Of a stretch of DNA of 64,000 nt, positions 9,208 to 18,078 are shown piece after piece; within the stretch, counting starts at the first letter, position 1, and each line of letters opens with the position of its first letter. Location: assembly GCA_934120395.1 (NCBI GenBank), contig CAKOTZ010000004.1, positions 75,262-139,261 of the forward strand, written 5' to 3'. This DNA comes from an uncultured Clostridia bacterium (GTDB lineage: Bacteria > Bacillota > Clostridia > TANB77 > CAG-508). The notes below the pieces were generated by a model, which was not told where the DNA came from, made no database searches, and was given only the letters and a program-made list of their open reading frames with translations. Made by a program: the position numbers and the translations under genes.

Positions 9208-9420
9208 TTATTTTTTAGATATAATTATTTTTACATTATGAACCTCTGCAATTTTATATAATGTATCTATATAGTATCTGCTTCTACCAGCTTCGTAATC
9301 TTGTATTGTTCTTTCAGCTTTTCCGATACTTTTACCAAACTCTTTTTGTGTTAATTCTGTCCATTCTCTAATAATACGAATAACATCTTTAGGTTCATAA
9401 TTAGTTAGATTTATTTCCAT
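9208..9420 (-). CDS. Small XRE-family HTH regulator
   Basis: 70-aa DNA-binding protein consisting of one helix-turn-helix: IREWTELTQKEFGKSIGK then ERTIQDYEAGRSRYYIDTLYKIAE. The usual length for a stand-alone XRE domain. GGAG lies eight bases before ATG. It is divergent from the SPFH operon, and the gap holds a strong promoter and the CCACGT hairpin, so it may control that operon. Inference from position only. Confidence 0.88.
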   Translation of the reverse strand: MEINLTNYEPKDVIRIIREWTELTQKEFGKSIGKAERTIQDYEAGRSRYYIDTLYKIAEVHNVKIIISKK

Positions 9421-9450
9421 TTATATTACTCCAATTTTTTCGACATATAT

Positions 9451-9479
9451 TTGACATTGTAACATTTAAGATGTATAAT
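9451..9479 (+). promoter_or_regulatory. Consensus promoter of the SPFH operon
   Basis: TTGACA (9451-9456), 17-bp spacer, TATAAT (9474-9479). Confidence 0.85.
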
Positions 9480-9490
9480 TTGAGAAAAAA

Positions 9491-9507
9491 CCACGTCGGC
9501 AACGTGG
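9491..9507 (+). promoter_or_regulatory. Hairpin in the SPFH operon leader
   Basis: CCACGT, loop CGGCA, ACGTGG, about 5 bp after the expected transcription start. No T-tract, so it is an mRNA-stabilising hairpin or a protein-binding palindrome rather than a terminator. Confidence 0.5.
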
Positions 9508-9563
9508 CATAAAATTTTACAATATAAGATTCACATTAGAAAAAATTGAAAGGAGTTAAAAAA

Positions 9564-10721
9564 ATGGAATTAGCAAGTATTATTAAGTATGAAGGAGATA
9601 ATGCAACATTTATATGGAAGCATCCGTGTGAAGATTTTAATACTACAACACAGCTTATTGTTCATGAAAGTCAAGAAGCTGTATTTTTTATGAATGGGCA
9701 AATTTTAGATAGATTTGAAGCTGGAAGATATACACTACAAACACAGAACATTCCGTTAATTGGAAAATTCTATAACAAAGTGTTTGGAGATAAAACGCCA
9801 TTTCATTGTGAGATTTATTTTATAAACAAAACGGAACAAATGGCTGTTAAATGGGGAACGGATAGTAAAATCGAATATATTGACCCTATTTATAGTTTTC
9901 CTATTCAATTAGGAGCAAGTGGAGAAATGACTTTGCGTGTAGAAGATGCTTGCAAACTTCTTGTAAAAATTGTAGGTACAGAACATAATTTATCACAGGC
10001 AAGTATCGTGCAAAAATTCCGTGCATTCTTGATGACAAAATTCAAAACATATATGGCAAATTATATAAAAATGAATAAAATAAATGTATTTGAAATTGAT
10101 GAGCATTTGCAACAAATGTCAGATAGCTTACAAGAAATGCTTTTGCCAGATTTTTCAGAATACGGGGTTTCATTAGTTCACTTTTTTATAACTACTATTG
10201 TGAAACCAGAGAACGATGCACAATATGCTAAATTTAGAGAATTACATTATCGCCAATATACAGATGTTACGGAAGCAAAATTGAAACAAAGTGTAGATAT
10301 AATAGAGAAAGAAACAGAAAAGCAAAAAATAATATTAGAAGCAGAAGCTATGCAACAAAAACGTAATTTAGAGGGTTATACATATCAACAAGAAAGAGGA
10401 TTTGATGTTGCGGAAAAAGTAGCAAGCAATGAAGCTGTTGGCGAAATGTCGAACTTAGGAATTGGACTAGGTATTATGGGAGCAGTCGGCGGAACTGTTA
10501 GTGGAGTTGTTACAAATTCAATGAATGGAGCATTGCAACAAGTAAATGAACAGCCAAAATGTCCTAAGTGCGGAGCTAATTTACCAAACAATGCAAAGTT
10601 CTGTTTAGAATGTGGTACGAAATTAGAAAATAAGTGTCCTAAATGTGGAACAAATAATTCATTAGATGCAAGATTTTGCCCAGAATGTGGCGAAAAATTA
10701 GGAGGAACAAAAGATGAATAA
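9564..10721 (+). CDS. SPFH-domain protein with double zinc ribbon (YdjI-like)
   Basis: 385 aa. The first 270 residues resemble the SPFH/band-7 proteins of the B. subtilis YdjI or 'virion core' type (IKYEGDNATFIWKHPCEDF, QEAVFFMNGQ, KFRAFLMTKFKTY). A Glu/Lys-rich helix follows, then a Gly-rich hydrophobic stretch (GIGLGIMGAVGG). The end has two treble-clef zinc ribbons, each CPKCG...FCxECG. YdjI acts with PspA-type proteins at the membrane under envelope stress; that role is inferred here. A TTG at 9546 overlaps the ribosome site AAAGGAG; ATG 9564 is chosen. First gene of a three-gene operon inside the element. Confidence 0.85.
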   Translation: MELASIIKYEGDNATFIWKHPCEDFNTTTQLIVHESQEAVFFMNGQILDRFEAGRYTLQTQNIPLIGKFYNKVFGDKTPFHCEIYFINKTEQMAVKWGTDSKIEYIDPIYSFPIQLGASGEMTLRVEDACKLLVKIVGTEHNLSQASIVQKFRAFLMTKFKTYMANYIKMNKINVFEIDEHLQQMSDSLQEMLLPDFSEYGVSLVHFFITTIVKPENDAQYAKFRELHYRQYTDVTEAKLKQSVDIIEKETEKQKIILEAEAMQQKRNLEGYTYQQERGFDVAEKVASNEAVGEMSNLGIGLGIMGAVGGTVSGVVTNSMNGALQQVNEQPKCPKCGANLPNNAKFCLECGTKLENKCPKCGTNNSLDARFCPECGEKLGGTKDE

Positions 10722-11139
10722 TAAAATAAACTTAATAGGGTTAATTGTAATTGGACTAATTTCATTATTATTTTTTATAATACCAATTACTCCTGTTTTT
10801 ATAATTTCATATATTTTTACAATGATTGCTATTGTTATACTTATGAGAGCATTTGCAAATTTTGGAAAAGAAAATAATGGTGTTCCTCAGTCCTATGCTA
10901 ATATTTATATTACTTGTGGTTATGTATTAGCAACTTTAATATTTTCATTGTTTTCCTATATATTTTTAAGTTTTAACATTTTATGGACTCTTATTATTCA
11001 CGTTGCAATATTAGGAGTATTCGGCATAATATTCCTTGTTATAGGAACAGAAAATGAATACATTTCAAAACTAGATAATCAAGAGCCAACAGAGGAAAGA
11101 AAAAAATTTATAGAAGAAAAAAAGAATTATTGGAAATAA
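10714..11139 (+). CDS. Four-span membrane protein
   Basis: 141 aa with about four hydrophobic segments (near residues 7-28, 32-47, 64-84, 88-110) and a charged cytoplasmic tail (TEERKKFIEEKKNYWK). It overlaps the end of the SPFH gene by 8 bp, and its ribosome site (AGGAGGAAC) lies inside that gene, so the two are translationally linked. I recognise no family. It probably works with the SPFH protein at the membrane. Confidence 0.75.
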   Translation: MNNKINLIGLIVIGLISLLFFIIPITPVFIISYIFTMIAIVILMRAFANFGKENNGVPQSYANIYITCGYVLATLIFSLFSYIFLSFNILWTLIIHVAILGVFGIIFLVIGTENEYISKLDNQEPTEERKKFIEEKKNYWK

Positions 11140-11151
11140 GAGGAGTAACAT

Positions 11152-12288
11152 ATGAAAAAAATAACTTGTGAGATTTGTGGAAGTAATGATGTAATAAAAA
11201 AAGATGACTTTTTTGAATGTCAAATATGTGGGACTAAATATTCTACTGACGAAGTTAAGAAAATTGTTTTAGAAGGTAGTATTGACATAAGTGGTAGTAC
11301 TGTAAAGATTGATAATAGTGAAAATATAAGAAATTATCTAAATTTAGCAAACTATGCTTTTGAAACAGAACATTACTCAGAATGTGAATTTTATTGCAAT
11401 AAAATTTTAGAAATTGACAGCACAAATTATGAAACTTGGTTTTTGAAAGGGAAATCAGTATCTATGCAAGAATTGATAGAGGAAACATTAATTTGCTTTT
11501 CTAATGCCTTAAATAATTCTCCAGAAGATAAAATAGATGAAATGAAGTCAAGAATTGCAGAAGAAACACAACTTATAATTGTGGCAACCATAATTTATAA
11601 ATGTCAACACTTTTTAACACTTCCAAAAGATGAAAATAGTTTTTTAAAATATCCATCTGATGATGACAAAAGAGGCATTGTTGAAATAGAAAAAATAATA
11701 ATAGAAAACTTTAAAGAATTATTACTAGAATGTGGCTTTAATGATTCTGAATTAAGACATCGAGTATGTATCGCAATTCAATGTTGGGCTATGATGCAAT
11801 GGCTTGATAAAATAGAACCTGAATATTCTAATATTAAAGGATACCCAACTTGGGTTGAGTGGCAACGTTTTTTCGCAAGAGCAGATGCGGTGGTTTATTT
11901 GGTGGAAAGTTCTACTCTTCTTTTGAAAGAAAAAACTATAGATTTCACGGCTGAATATAAATTTTTAATTAGTGTATACGAATATATTCTTGATGAAGAA
12001 GATAGAATTGTGAAAGCAACAGAGAGGAATCTTCTTAGTCTTAAATTATCTCGCTGGCGTTTTGATAAGATAATGGAATGGCATAGAAAATGGAATGAAA
12101 TAGACCCCACACATATAATTCCAACAAACAAATTGGAAAAGGACGATGAAAAACGTAATGTTACAGACGAAAGTAAAGAAATTATACATAATTATTCAAA
12201 TAAATATAATAAACTTTCCAATAATCTTTTTAAAGTTATAATATATTTTATATTGGCTTGTGTTATTTTCCATTTTTTATTTCATTAA
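11152..12288 (+). CDS. Zinc-ribbon protein with helical repeats and C-terminal anchor
   Basis: 378 aa. The N terminus is a zinc ribbon (CEICGSNDVI...CQICGTKYS). A helical region with TPR-like pattern follows (YLNLANYAFETEHYSECEFYCNK, then ETWFLKGKSVS at about residues 60-110). One hydrophobic span closes the protein (VIIYFILACVIFHFLF). Third gene of the SPFH operon, 12 bp after its neighbour, with ribosome site AGAGGAG. Function unknown; the topology suggests a membrane-tethered scaffold partner of the SPFH protein. Confidence 0.75.
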   Translation: MKKITCEICGSNDVIKKDDFFECQICGTKYSTDEVKKIVLEGSIDISGSTVKIDNSENIRNYLNLANYAFETEHYSECEFYCNKILEIDSTNYETWFLKGKSVSMQELIEETLICFSNALNNSPEDKIDEMKSRIAEETQLIIVATIIYKCQHFLTLPKDENSFLKYPSDDDKRGIVEIEKIIIENFKELLLECGFNDSELRHRVCIAIQCWAMMQWLDKIEPEYSNIKGYPTWVEWQRFFARADAVVYLVESSTLLLKEKTIDFTAEYKFLISVYEYILDEEDRIVKATERNLLSLKLSRWRFDKIMEWHRKWNEIDPTHIIPTNKLEKDDEKRNVTDESKEIIHNYSNKYNKLSNNLFKVIIYFILACVIFHFLFH

Positions 12289-12421
12289 CACTAGAAAATT
12301 GGTAGAATACACAAGTAGTAGTAGAGAAGAAAAATTATTAGAATTATTATGTAAGAAGAAAAAAGCTATTCAAAAAGTAAGGCTACACGTTGCAATTATG
12401 GTTACAATATATTTTTAAATC

Positions 12422-12636
12422 GTGCAACCTCATCAAACATTTGATATTATTGCATTTGAGATACTTCGGTTGCATGATTTCACGATTATTTATAAAAAAG
12501 ATTATATAATTTTTTAATATATATATGTTCATAAGGAAGAAGTATAAATAATATATATAGTTTTATAGAAATTACGTGCAACCATACATCGAAAAGGCTA
12601 AAACACTTGGTACTACTATAATTTATACGGTTGCAC
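12422..12636. repeat. GTGCAACC inverted repeats, possible origin or protein-binding array
   Basis: The 12289-12685 gap has no gene. It holds GTGCAACC (12422-12429), GGTTGCAT (12468-12475), GTGCAACC (12576-12583) and GGTTGCAC (12629-12636), making two inverted pairs about 40-45 bp apart, with AT-rich sequence between. A looser ACGTTGCA is at 12387. They lie directly beyond the 3' end of the primase gene, the usual place for replication iterons in P4-like elements. Confidence 0.5.
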
Positions 12637-12685
12637 TATATTTTATCATGTATGTTATTTCTTTTTAGAAGGTGTTACTTTTTTA

Positions 12686-15070
12686 TTAAACCAAACAAAT
12701 GTACCGCTTTTTTCTTCTTTTAGTGAAATAGCCTATTTCTTTAAGAACTTTACCACAAATTGTACTGAATGATTTTTCTTCCATTGCTTCTATTCCTTCC
12801 ATTTTACAAGTTTGCTCATGTTCAGCAAACAATTCAGAGATAAAGCAATTTGCCAATGATAAATCTCTGTCAGGAGCAATACCACATTTATTGACTATAT
12901 GTGAGTTTATAAGTTGTTTGCATCGACTTTTACGATCATCTCCAAAAGTTTGGTCAAATAGGCTTTCCATTTCTTCACTATTACTTAATGATATTTCACC
13001 AGATTTATAATCTAAATACATATATCTGCACTTGTTCGCAAGCCAACACAAGCTACCATTTTCTAAACTGTCTAATACGCATTGTTCTCTTACACGAATA
13101 CCAGATTCTTCTATTACAACTCCAGCGTTTGGTGTTTCTTCATTCATACAATATTCAATTATTTGTTTATTGCTTTCTTCACTATTATCTAGATTCATAA
13201 CAATTCTATATAGCAGTAATTTATCTTTTTCTTCTTCGGATACTTTATAACAACATGGTAATATTACTACACGTCTACGCATGCCGACAGATTTATCAAA
13301 TAATTCAAATTTATGATTTGTTGCACACATTATTTGTGGCAACACTTCAAGTGACTTTTTTTTACCGTATTTAGGATTTATTTCTACTGATGCAGTTCTA
13401 CTAACGCCACCTTTAACGTAACTAAAAGCCTCTTTGTTATAAGTTTGTGGTAATTCATCTACTATACAGCAAATGCCTTTATCTAGGTTTTCGCCCCAAT
13501 TTTTTTGAGTAGGACTACTACCAAATATATTACTTTCATTGTAAAAAGTTGAACCTAACAGCATTTTAATTATTCCTAAATATAAACTCTTACCGTTTTG
13601 TCCTCCACCAGATAGTATGACTATTTTCCCAAGAGAATTTACAGGAGTTATTGAAGCACCAATTAGTACATATAACCACTGTTCGACTTCTGGTTGGTGT
13701 TTTCCACTAGAATCCCTAGATAAATCTTTTATAAATTTAGTAATATTGGTGCCTAAATCATCTTTGTGTTCTGCTACCCATTTTCTGTCGTGTAGATTCC
13801 AGTCATAAATTAAGTCAGTTGGAGGATGTTTTTTTTCCTTGAAACGGTCAAAATCAAATATAACATCTGAATTGCAAAATGCTATTCCATTTTTACATAC
13901 ATAATATTTACTGCTTCTATGAAAATACTTTTTATCTCCATTACATCTTTGTATCAACTGTTCCTTTACCTCCTTATAAAATGGTGTGTCAAAAGGTTGC
14001 TCATAAAAAAATTCTCGTAATTCTTTCCACATAATATTCAAATCAAAACTTATTCTTAAATCATAAGTAATATAACATAGTTGTCCGCCTTCTCCTGTAT
14101 CATAATTACTTCCCATTACATAGAAATCATATTTGTCATATAACCATTCACATGCTTCTTGTTTACTTATTTTTTCACTTTTTTTAGATTTTACTTTTTT
14201 CCATTTACGCTCTTTTTCTTCATAAATCCAACCATGACTTTCTAAATTTTCTATATCTTCTTCCCATTTTGTTTCTGTGTCACCAAATAAATCACTGTCT
14301 GGCATTGATGTTCCTATCTTAACTAAATACTCATCATGTATTACTTGAATTAGTTTTTGGTACTCGTCCAGAGTAAAACCATTACTTACAGCAAAATATC
14401 TACATTTTGAAAATATATGATCATGGCGTTTTCCTTCTTCCATTGTCATTAACTGTGTAAATGGGTTATTTGTAAGAGTGTATTCAGTAGCGTCATCTTT
14501 AGTTCTGTCTCCTGTTTTTCCAGATTTATGTAAGTCTTTATCACTTAATTTACCCCATAGCCAGTATGGAAGAACGTCTAATTCATCTATGTCTAATTCT
14601 TCAAGAGTAACTTCTTTTCCATCCCAACTACGTATTTCTTTTCTATCCATTCCACATACTCTCATTATTTGAACACTACCAGCACCTTTGGTATCAAAAT
14701 TCATGCCTAACCAATTAGTAGCTTTAGTCATTTCTTTTTTATAAAAATCTGGTTTTCTAAATAAGAATTGACCACCATGTGGTGTGTCAAGTATTAAGCA
14801 ATGTGACTTTGTCTTTAATATTATTTCTTTTATTCGTTCAAATTCGTATTTATTATCATAATCTATAAACATACAGTCTTTTGGTACTACTCTAGCATAG
14901 TTAAGTTTTTTCTTTTCATCTGTAACTTCTTCATAAGTTAATGTTTTATCTCTATTTGGTGCTTTTGCTTTTTTATATAATTTTTCTTGTTCTTCGTTTC
15001 CAGCTTTAAATTTTTCTATATTGAATCCCCATGGTGTTGCTGGTAATTCGCAATATGTAAATTTATTCAC
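12686..15070 (-). CDS. Phage/plasmid primase-helicase, P4 type
   Basis: 794 aa replication protein. The N-terminal third resembles an archaeo-eukaryotic primase/polymerase module (MFIDYDNKYEFERIKEI, LDTPHGGQFLF). The middle is a D5-like helicase linker. The C-terminal SF3 helicase has Walker A GGGQNGKS and a Walker B-like CCIVDELPQTY, then an arginine-finger region (GMRRRVVILPC). Start is GTG 15070 with AGGAGGT ten bases upstream. It is the replication gene of the element and is divergent from the repressor-integrase pair. Confidence 0.88.
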   Translation of the reverse strand: MNKFTYCELPATPWGFNIEKFKAGNEEQEKLYKKAKAPNRDKTLTYEEVTDEKKKLNYARVVPKDCMFIDYDNKYEFERIKEIILKTKSHCLILDTPHGGQFLFRKPDFYKKEMTKATNWLGMNFDTKGAGSVQIMRVCGMDRKEIRSWDGKEVTLEELDIDELDVLPYWLWGKLSDKDLHKSGKTGDRTKDDATEYTLTNNPFTQLMTMEEGKRHDHIFSKCRYFAVSNGFTLDEYQKLIQVIHDEYLVKIGTSMPDSDLFGDTETKWEEDIENLESHGWIYEEKERKWKKVKSKKSEKISKQEACEWLYDKYDFYVMGSNYDTGEGGQLCYITYDLRISFDLNIMWKELREFFYEQPFDTPFYKEVKEQLIQRCNGDKKYFHRSSKYYVCKNGIAFCNSDVIFDFDRFKEKKHPPTDLIYDWNLHDRKWVAEHKDDLGTNITKFIKDLSRDSSGKHQPEVEQWLYVLIGASITPVNSLGKIVILSGGGQNGKSLYLGIIKMLLGSTFYNESNIFGSSPTQKNWGENLDKGICCIVDELPQTYNKEAFSYVKGGVSRTASVEINPKYGKKKSLEVLPQIMCATNHKFELFDKSVGMRRRVVILPCCYKVSEEEKDKLLLYRIVMNLDNSEESNKQIIEYCMNEETPNAGVVIEESGIRVREQCVLDSLENGSLCWLANKCRYMYLDYKSGEISLSNSEEMESLFDQTFGDDRKSRCKQLINSHIVNKCGIAPDRDLSLANCFISELFAEHEQTCKMEGIEAMEEKSFSTICGKVLKEIGYFTKRRKKRYICLV

Positions 15071-15123
15071 ACAAAATATTACCTCCTTTTTATTGTTTAC
15101 ATAATTTATTTTTTGAAATATGT

Positions 15124-15158
15124 TTTTAGGGTCGCCACCGATTCTACAATCCTAAAAA
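15124..15158 (-). promoter_or_regulatory. Inverted repeat before the primase gene
   Basis: TTTTTAGG and CCTAAAAA, 19 bp apart, between the small gene and the primase on the minus strand. On that strand it could act as an attenuator. Confidence 0.35.
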
Positions 15159-15164
15159 GACAAA

Positions 15165-15314
15165 CTAACGTTCTATTTTTCTGCTTTCTTCCTCTTTCAA
15201 AAATTGTTCATATTCAAGCAAATGTTCTTCAATATATGATTTAACATCTAATACTGAAATATATTTGCTTATTTGTTCAATTTGCTTTTCACTTATATTC
15301 ATATATTGAAACAT
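15165..15314 (-). CDS. 49-aa helical phage-type protein
   Basis: MFQYMNISEKQIEQI then a charged helical tail ending EEESRKIER. Ribosome site GGAAGGAG lies just upstream of the ATG at 15314. It sits between the second small gene and the primase in the leftward transcript. No domain recognised. Confidence 0.6.
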   Translation of the reverse strand: MFQYMNISEKQIEQISKYISVLDVKSYIEEHLLEYEQFLKEEESRKIER

Positions 15315-15345
15315 TGCTCCTTCCTATAAAAAATATTAGTGTACT

Positions 15346-15495
15346 TTACTTATTGTCTTCTTGCTCTTGTTTTAACTTACGTTCCCAGTATTTCCTTTGA
15401 GTTTTCAAAACCGCTTCTTTGTTGTTTTTATAGTAATCTCTAAAGTATTTGTTTTTTGCTTCTCTAATCTTTTCATCTAACTTTTTATCTTTCAT
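15346..15495 (-). CDS. 49-aa basic phage-type protein
   Basis: A charged peptide with the pattern REAKNKYFRDYYKNNKEAV and KYWERKLK, a layout I associate with small phage-encoded proteins of unknown role. Ribosome site AAGGAGG lies seven bases before ATG 15495. It is the first gene of the leftward operon and is followed by the 49-aa helical protein and the primase. Confidence 0.65.
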   Translation of the reverse strand: MKDKKLDEKIREAKNKYFRDYYKNNKEAVLKTQRKYWERKLKQEQEDNK

Positions 15496-15519
15496 TTAAA
15501 ACCTCCTTGAATATTGTAA

Positions 15520-15548
15520 TTGACTCTTTAAAGGAAATATATTATAAT
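15520..15548 (+). promoter_or_regulatory. Promoter of the repressor gene
   Basis: TTGACT (15520-15525), 17-bp spacer, TATAAT (15543-15548). The rest of the 15549-15669 leader is AT-rich with imperfect palindromes such as AACACA...TGTGT near 15570-15600, which may be operators between the divergent transcripts. Confidence 0.6.
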
Positions 15549-15669
15549 ATATTTATACATATAAATTTAACACAAAAATATTTATCTGTGTAAAAATTTA
15601 TTCAAATATAAATTTTGTTTGGATAATATGTTTTTATTTATAGATGTAAATTGTAAGGAGGCAAAACTA

Positions 15670-16365
15670 ATGAAAATTAAAAATAATAGTGAAAAGATAG
15701 GACAAGAGGAGAAAATTTTAAATATTGAAGAAGAAATAAATAACAATGCTAAGACAGAAGAAGTCAAAGCATTTGCAAAAAAGTTTAATAAACTATTAGA
15801 AGAAAAAGAATACACAAATAAGAGTTTTGCAGAAAAGGATATTATATCTGAATCATCTATCTCAAATTATAGAAGAGGAAAAACAATGCCAGATAGCAAA
15901 ATGTTGGAGGTTATAGCAAAAAAATTAGATGTGAGTGTTAACCATCTTTTAGGTATAGACGAATGTAAAAAAGTTACTGCTCAGCAAGTTTATAATATGT
16001 TGGGGTTAAATGAATATGCTGTGGAGCACTTATATTCTTTAAAACACGATATTGAAGAAGTTAGGGAAATAGAAAACGATGCTCCTGTTTCTAATAGATT
16101 TAAAAAACAATTAGAAACGTTAAATTTACTAATAGCAGATAAAAGGAATTTAATATATATTTTGAATACAGTAGGAAGATATATTGACAAGAAACAAGAA
16201 TTATTAAAACTAAAAGAGAAAACTGATGAAAAAGATTTTTTTGAAGAAAAACAAATTGAGAGTTTAGCAAAAGATATAGTTCATATAAAAGCGGAAATAC
16301 AAGAATATTTATATATGAGCTTAGATTATATTGTAGATAAATTATTAAAAGAAGAGGAGCGGTAA
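15670..16365 (+). CDS. cI-like XRE repressor with coiled-coil C terminus
   Basis: 231 aa. The HTH is at about residues 40-95 (FAEKDIISESSISNYRRGK, then MLEVIAKKLDVSVNHLLG). The C-terminal half is helical and charged, probably for oligomerisation; no LexA-type protease motif is seen. ATG 15670 has AAGGAGG nine bases upstream; an upstream in-frame start at 15619 is rejected. It is divergent from the replication operon and is followed within 10 bp by the recombinase, the arrangement of a lysogeny module. Confidence 0.82.
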   Translation: MKIKNNSEKIGQEEKILNIEEEINNNAKTEEVKAFAKKFNKLLEEKEYTNKSFAEKDIISESSISNYRRGKTMPDSKMLEVIAKKLDVSVNHLLGIDECKKVTAQQVYNMLGLNEYAVEHLYSLKHDIEEVREIENDAPVSNRFKKQLETLNLLIADKRNLIYILNTVGRYIDKKQELLKLKEKTDEKDFFEEKQIESLAKDIVHIKAEIQEYLYMSLDYIVDKLLKEEER

Positions 16366-16371
16366 AAAATA

Positions 16372-17877
16372 ATGAATGTAGTTATATATGCAAGATATAG
16401 CTCGCATAAACAAACAGAACAAAGTATTGAAGGACAACTTGCAGTTTGTAGAGAATATGCAGAAAGAAATGGATATAAAGTTATAAATGAATATATTGAT
16501 GAAGCGGTTACAGGAACATCTGATAATAGACCTTCTTTTCTTCAAATGATAGAAGACAGTAACAAGAAAAATTTTAATGCTGTTATTGTTTATCAATTAG
16601 ACCGCTTCGCACGTGATAGATATGTTAGTGCTAGATATAAGCATAAATTGAAACAAAATAATGTTAGAGTATTTTCAGCTAGAGAAAATATAGCAGAGGA
16701 TGCCTCTGGCATTTTAATGGAAAGTGTACTTGAAGGAATGGCGGAATATTATTCAAGAGAATTAGGACAAAAGGTTGAAAGAGGTATGAAGATAAATGCA
16801 AGTAAATTTTTGTATATAGGTGGTTGCATTACGTTAGGCTTTAAAATTGTAGATAAAAAATATACAATAGATGATGAAACTGCTCCTATAACATTAAACG
16901 CATATAAAATGTATGATAATGACCATACAATAATAGAAATACAAGAATATGTAAATAATCAATTAAAACTTCTTGATAGAAGATACGAAAATGGCAAGAA
17001 AAAAGGTCAGCTAGTACAATATAGTAAAGGCTCTATAAGAAACTTATTAGCAGATAAAAGATGTATGGGAACTTATATTTATAAAGGAGAGGAGACTCCA
17101 GATGTTATACCTAAAATTGTAGATGTAGACTTATTTAATAGAGTACAAGAAAGACTAGGAAAAAATAAACACTCACCATCAAGACTAAAAACTACTAATG
17201 ATTACATATTAACTACAAAATTATTTTGTGGTCATTGCAAAGATATGATGGTTGGTGTATGTGGTACATCTCGTACAGAAAAAAGGTATGCTTATTATTC
17301 GTGTAACAAATCAAGAAAAAAATTGTGTAATAAGAAAAATGTTCAAAAAGAATATATAGAAAATTTAATTGTAGAAGAAGCTAGAAAAATATTAACAGAT
17401 GAAAATATAGAAAAAATAGCAAAAACAGTAGTAGAACTTGCAGATAAAGAAAGAGATACTACAAAACTAGAAAAACTTAATAAACTTTTACAAGAAAATG
17501 AAAAACAAAAAGAAAATCTATTCAATAGTTTAAAGTTATGTGATATTGATAGCGTAAGAAAATCAATATTTGAAGGAATGGTAAAAGTCGAAGAAGAGAA
17601 TACAAACATTGAAAATCAAATACAAATAGAAAAAGCTAAAAAGTTAGACTTAGATGAAACACAAGTTAAGTTTTTCTTAAAACAAATAAGAAGCGGAGAT
17701 ATAAACAACATTAAATATAGAAAAATGCTTGTAAATGTTTTAATAAATAAAATCTACTTATATGATGACAACATAACAATATTTTTCAATACACAAGACA
17801 AAGAGTTTAGTAGTAAAGTGCCAAACATTGAAGAAGCGGAGGTTCGCATAAAGGACAAAACTGCCCACCAAAGTTGA
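16372..17877 (+). CDS. Large serine recombinase (integrase)
   Basis: 501 aa. The resolvase N-terminal domain carries the nucleophile in VVIYARYSS (Ser near residue 10) and VYQLDRFARDRY. Next are the recombinase domain (GSIRNLLADKRCMGTYIYKG), a zinc ribbon (CGHCKDMM...CNKSRKKLC) and a long coiled coil (residues about 340-440). Length fits phage-type large serine integrases. It is the last gene of the element, and the last codons overlap the putative attR. Confidence 0.93.
   Translation: MNVVIYARYSSHKQTEQSIEGQLAVCREYAERNGYKVINEYIDEAVTGTSDNRPSFLQMIEDSNKKNFNAVIVYQLDRFARDRYVSARYKHKLKQNNVRVFSARENIAEDASGILMESVLEGMAEYYSRELGQKVERGMKINASKFLYIGGCITLGFKIVDKKYTIDDETAPITLNAYKMYDNDHTIIEIQEYVNNQLKLLDRRYENGKKKGQLVQYSKGSIRNLLADKRCMGTYIYKGEETPDVIPKIVDVDLFNRVQERLGKNKHSPSRLKTTNDYILTTKLFCGHCKDMMVGVCGTSRTEKRYAYYSCNKSRKKLCNKKNVQKEYIENLIVEEARKILTDENIEKIAKTVVELADKERDTTKLEKLNKLLQENEKQKENLFNSLKLCDIDSVRKSIFEGMVKVEEENTNIENQIQIEKAKKLDLDETQVKFFLKQIRSGDINNIKYRKMLVNVLINKIYLYDDNITIFFNTQDKEFSSKVPNIEEAEVRIKDKTAHQS
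17861..17871 (+). repeat. Putative attR: copy of the tRNA-Tyr end
   Basis: CTGCCCACCAA, identical to 9078-9088, inside the last codons of the serine recombinase. Confidence 0.55.
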
Positions 17878-17881
17878 TAAA

Positions 17882-17920
17882 AACTGTAGTTATTGAAATC
17901 AGATAACTGCAGTTTTTTTT
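17882..17920 (+). terminator. Intrinsic terminator after the recombinase
   Basis: AACTGTAGTTAT pairs with ATAACTGCAGTT (one G-U), followed by eight T. It could have been the terminator of the tRNA operon before insertion. Confidence 0.85.
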
Positions 17921-17938
17921 ATACTTTAGATAATGCAA

Positions 17939-18078
17939 TTTAACTGCAATCTGGCTTACAGTTAAATGTTGTTCCATATGGTGGAACTGGTATAAAAATT
18001 AAAATATAAAAAAGTGTAACTTTTGCAAAAAATATGCCATTATAAAAGTGTAAGATATCTTATTAAAGGAGCAGAGAA
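17939..18078 (+). promoter_or_regulatory. Leader of the sigma-factor operon
   Basis: Contains hairpins TTTAACTG/CAGTTAAA (about 17939-17967) and GTTCCA/TGGAAC, then two AGTGTAA repeats near 18013 and 18047. The first lies in TGTAACTTTT, which resembles an ECF-type -35 element, so self-regulation by the sigma factor is possible. Confidence 0.4.

Larger units (their letters stand above)
9078..17871. mobile_element. Probable 8.8-kb integrative element in tRNA-Tyr
   Basis: The segment is bounded by the 11-bp repeat CTGCCCACCAA and contains phage or plasmid-type genes: XRE regulator, SPFH operon, primase-helicase with nearby repeats, two small phage-type genes, divergent cI-like repressor, and a large serine recombinase at the right edge. 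The hairpin terminator just beyond the right repeat (17882-17920) is where the original tRNA-operon terminator would be after excision. No capsid, portal, terminase or conjugation gene was seen, so it is a satellite-like or degenerate element. Confidence 0.6.
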
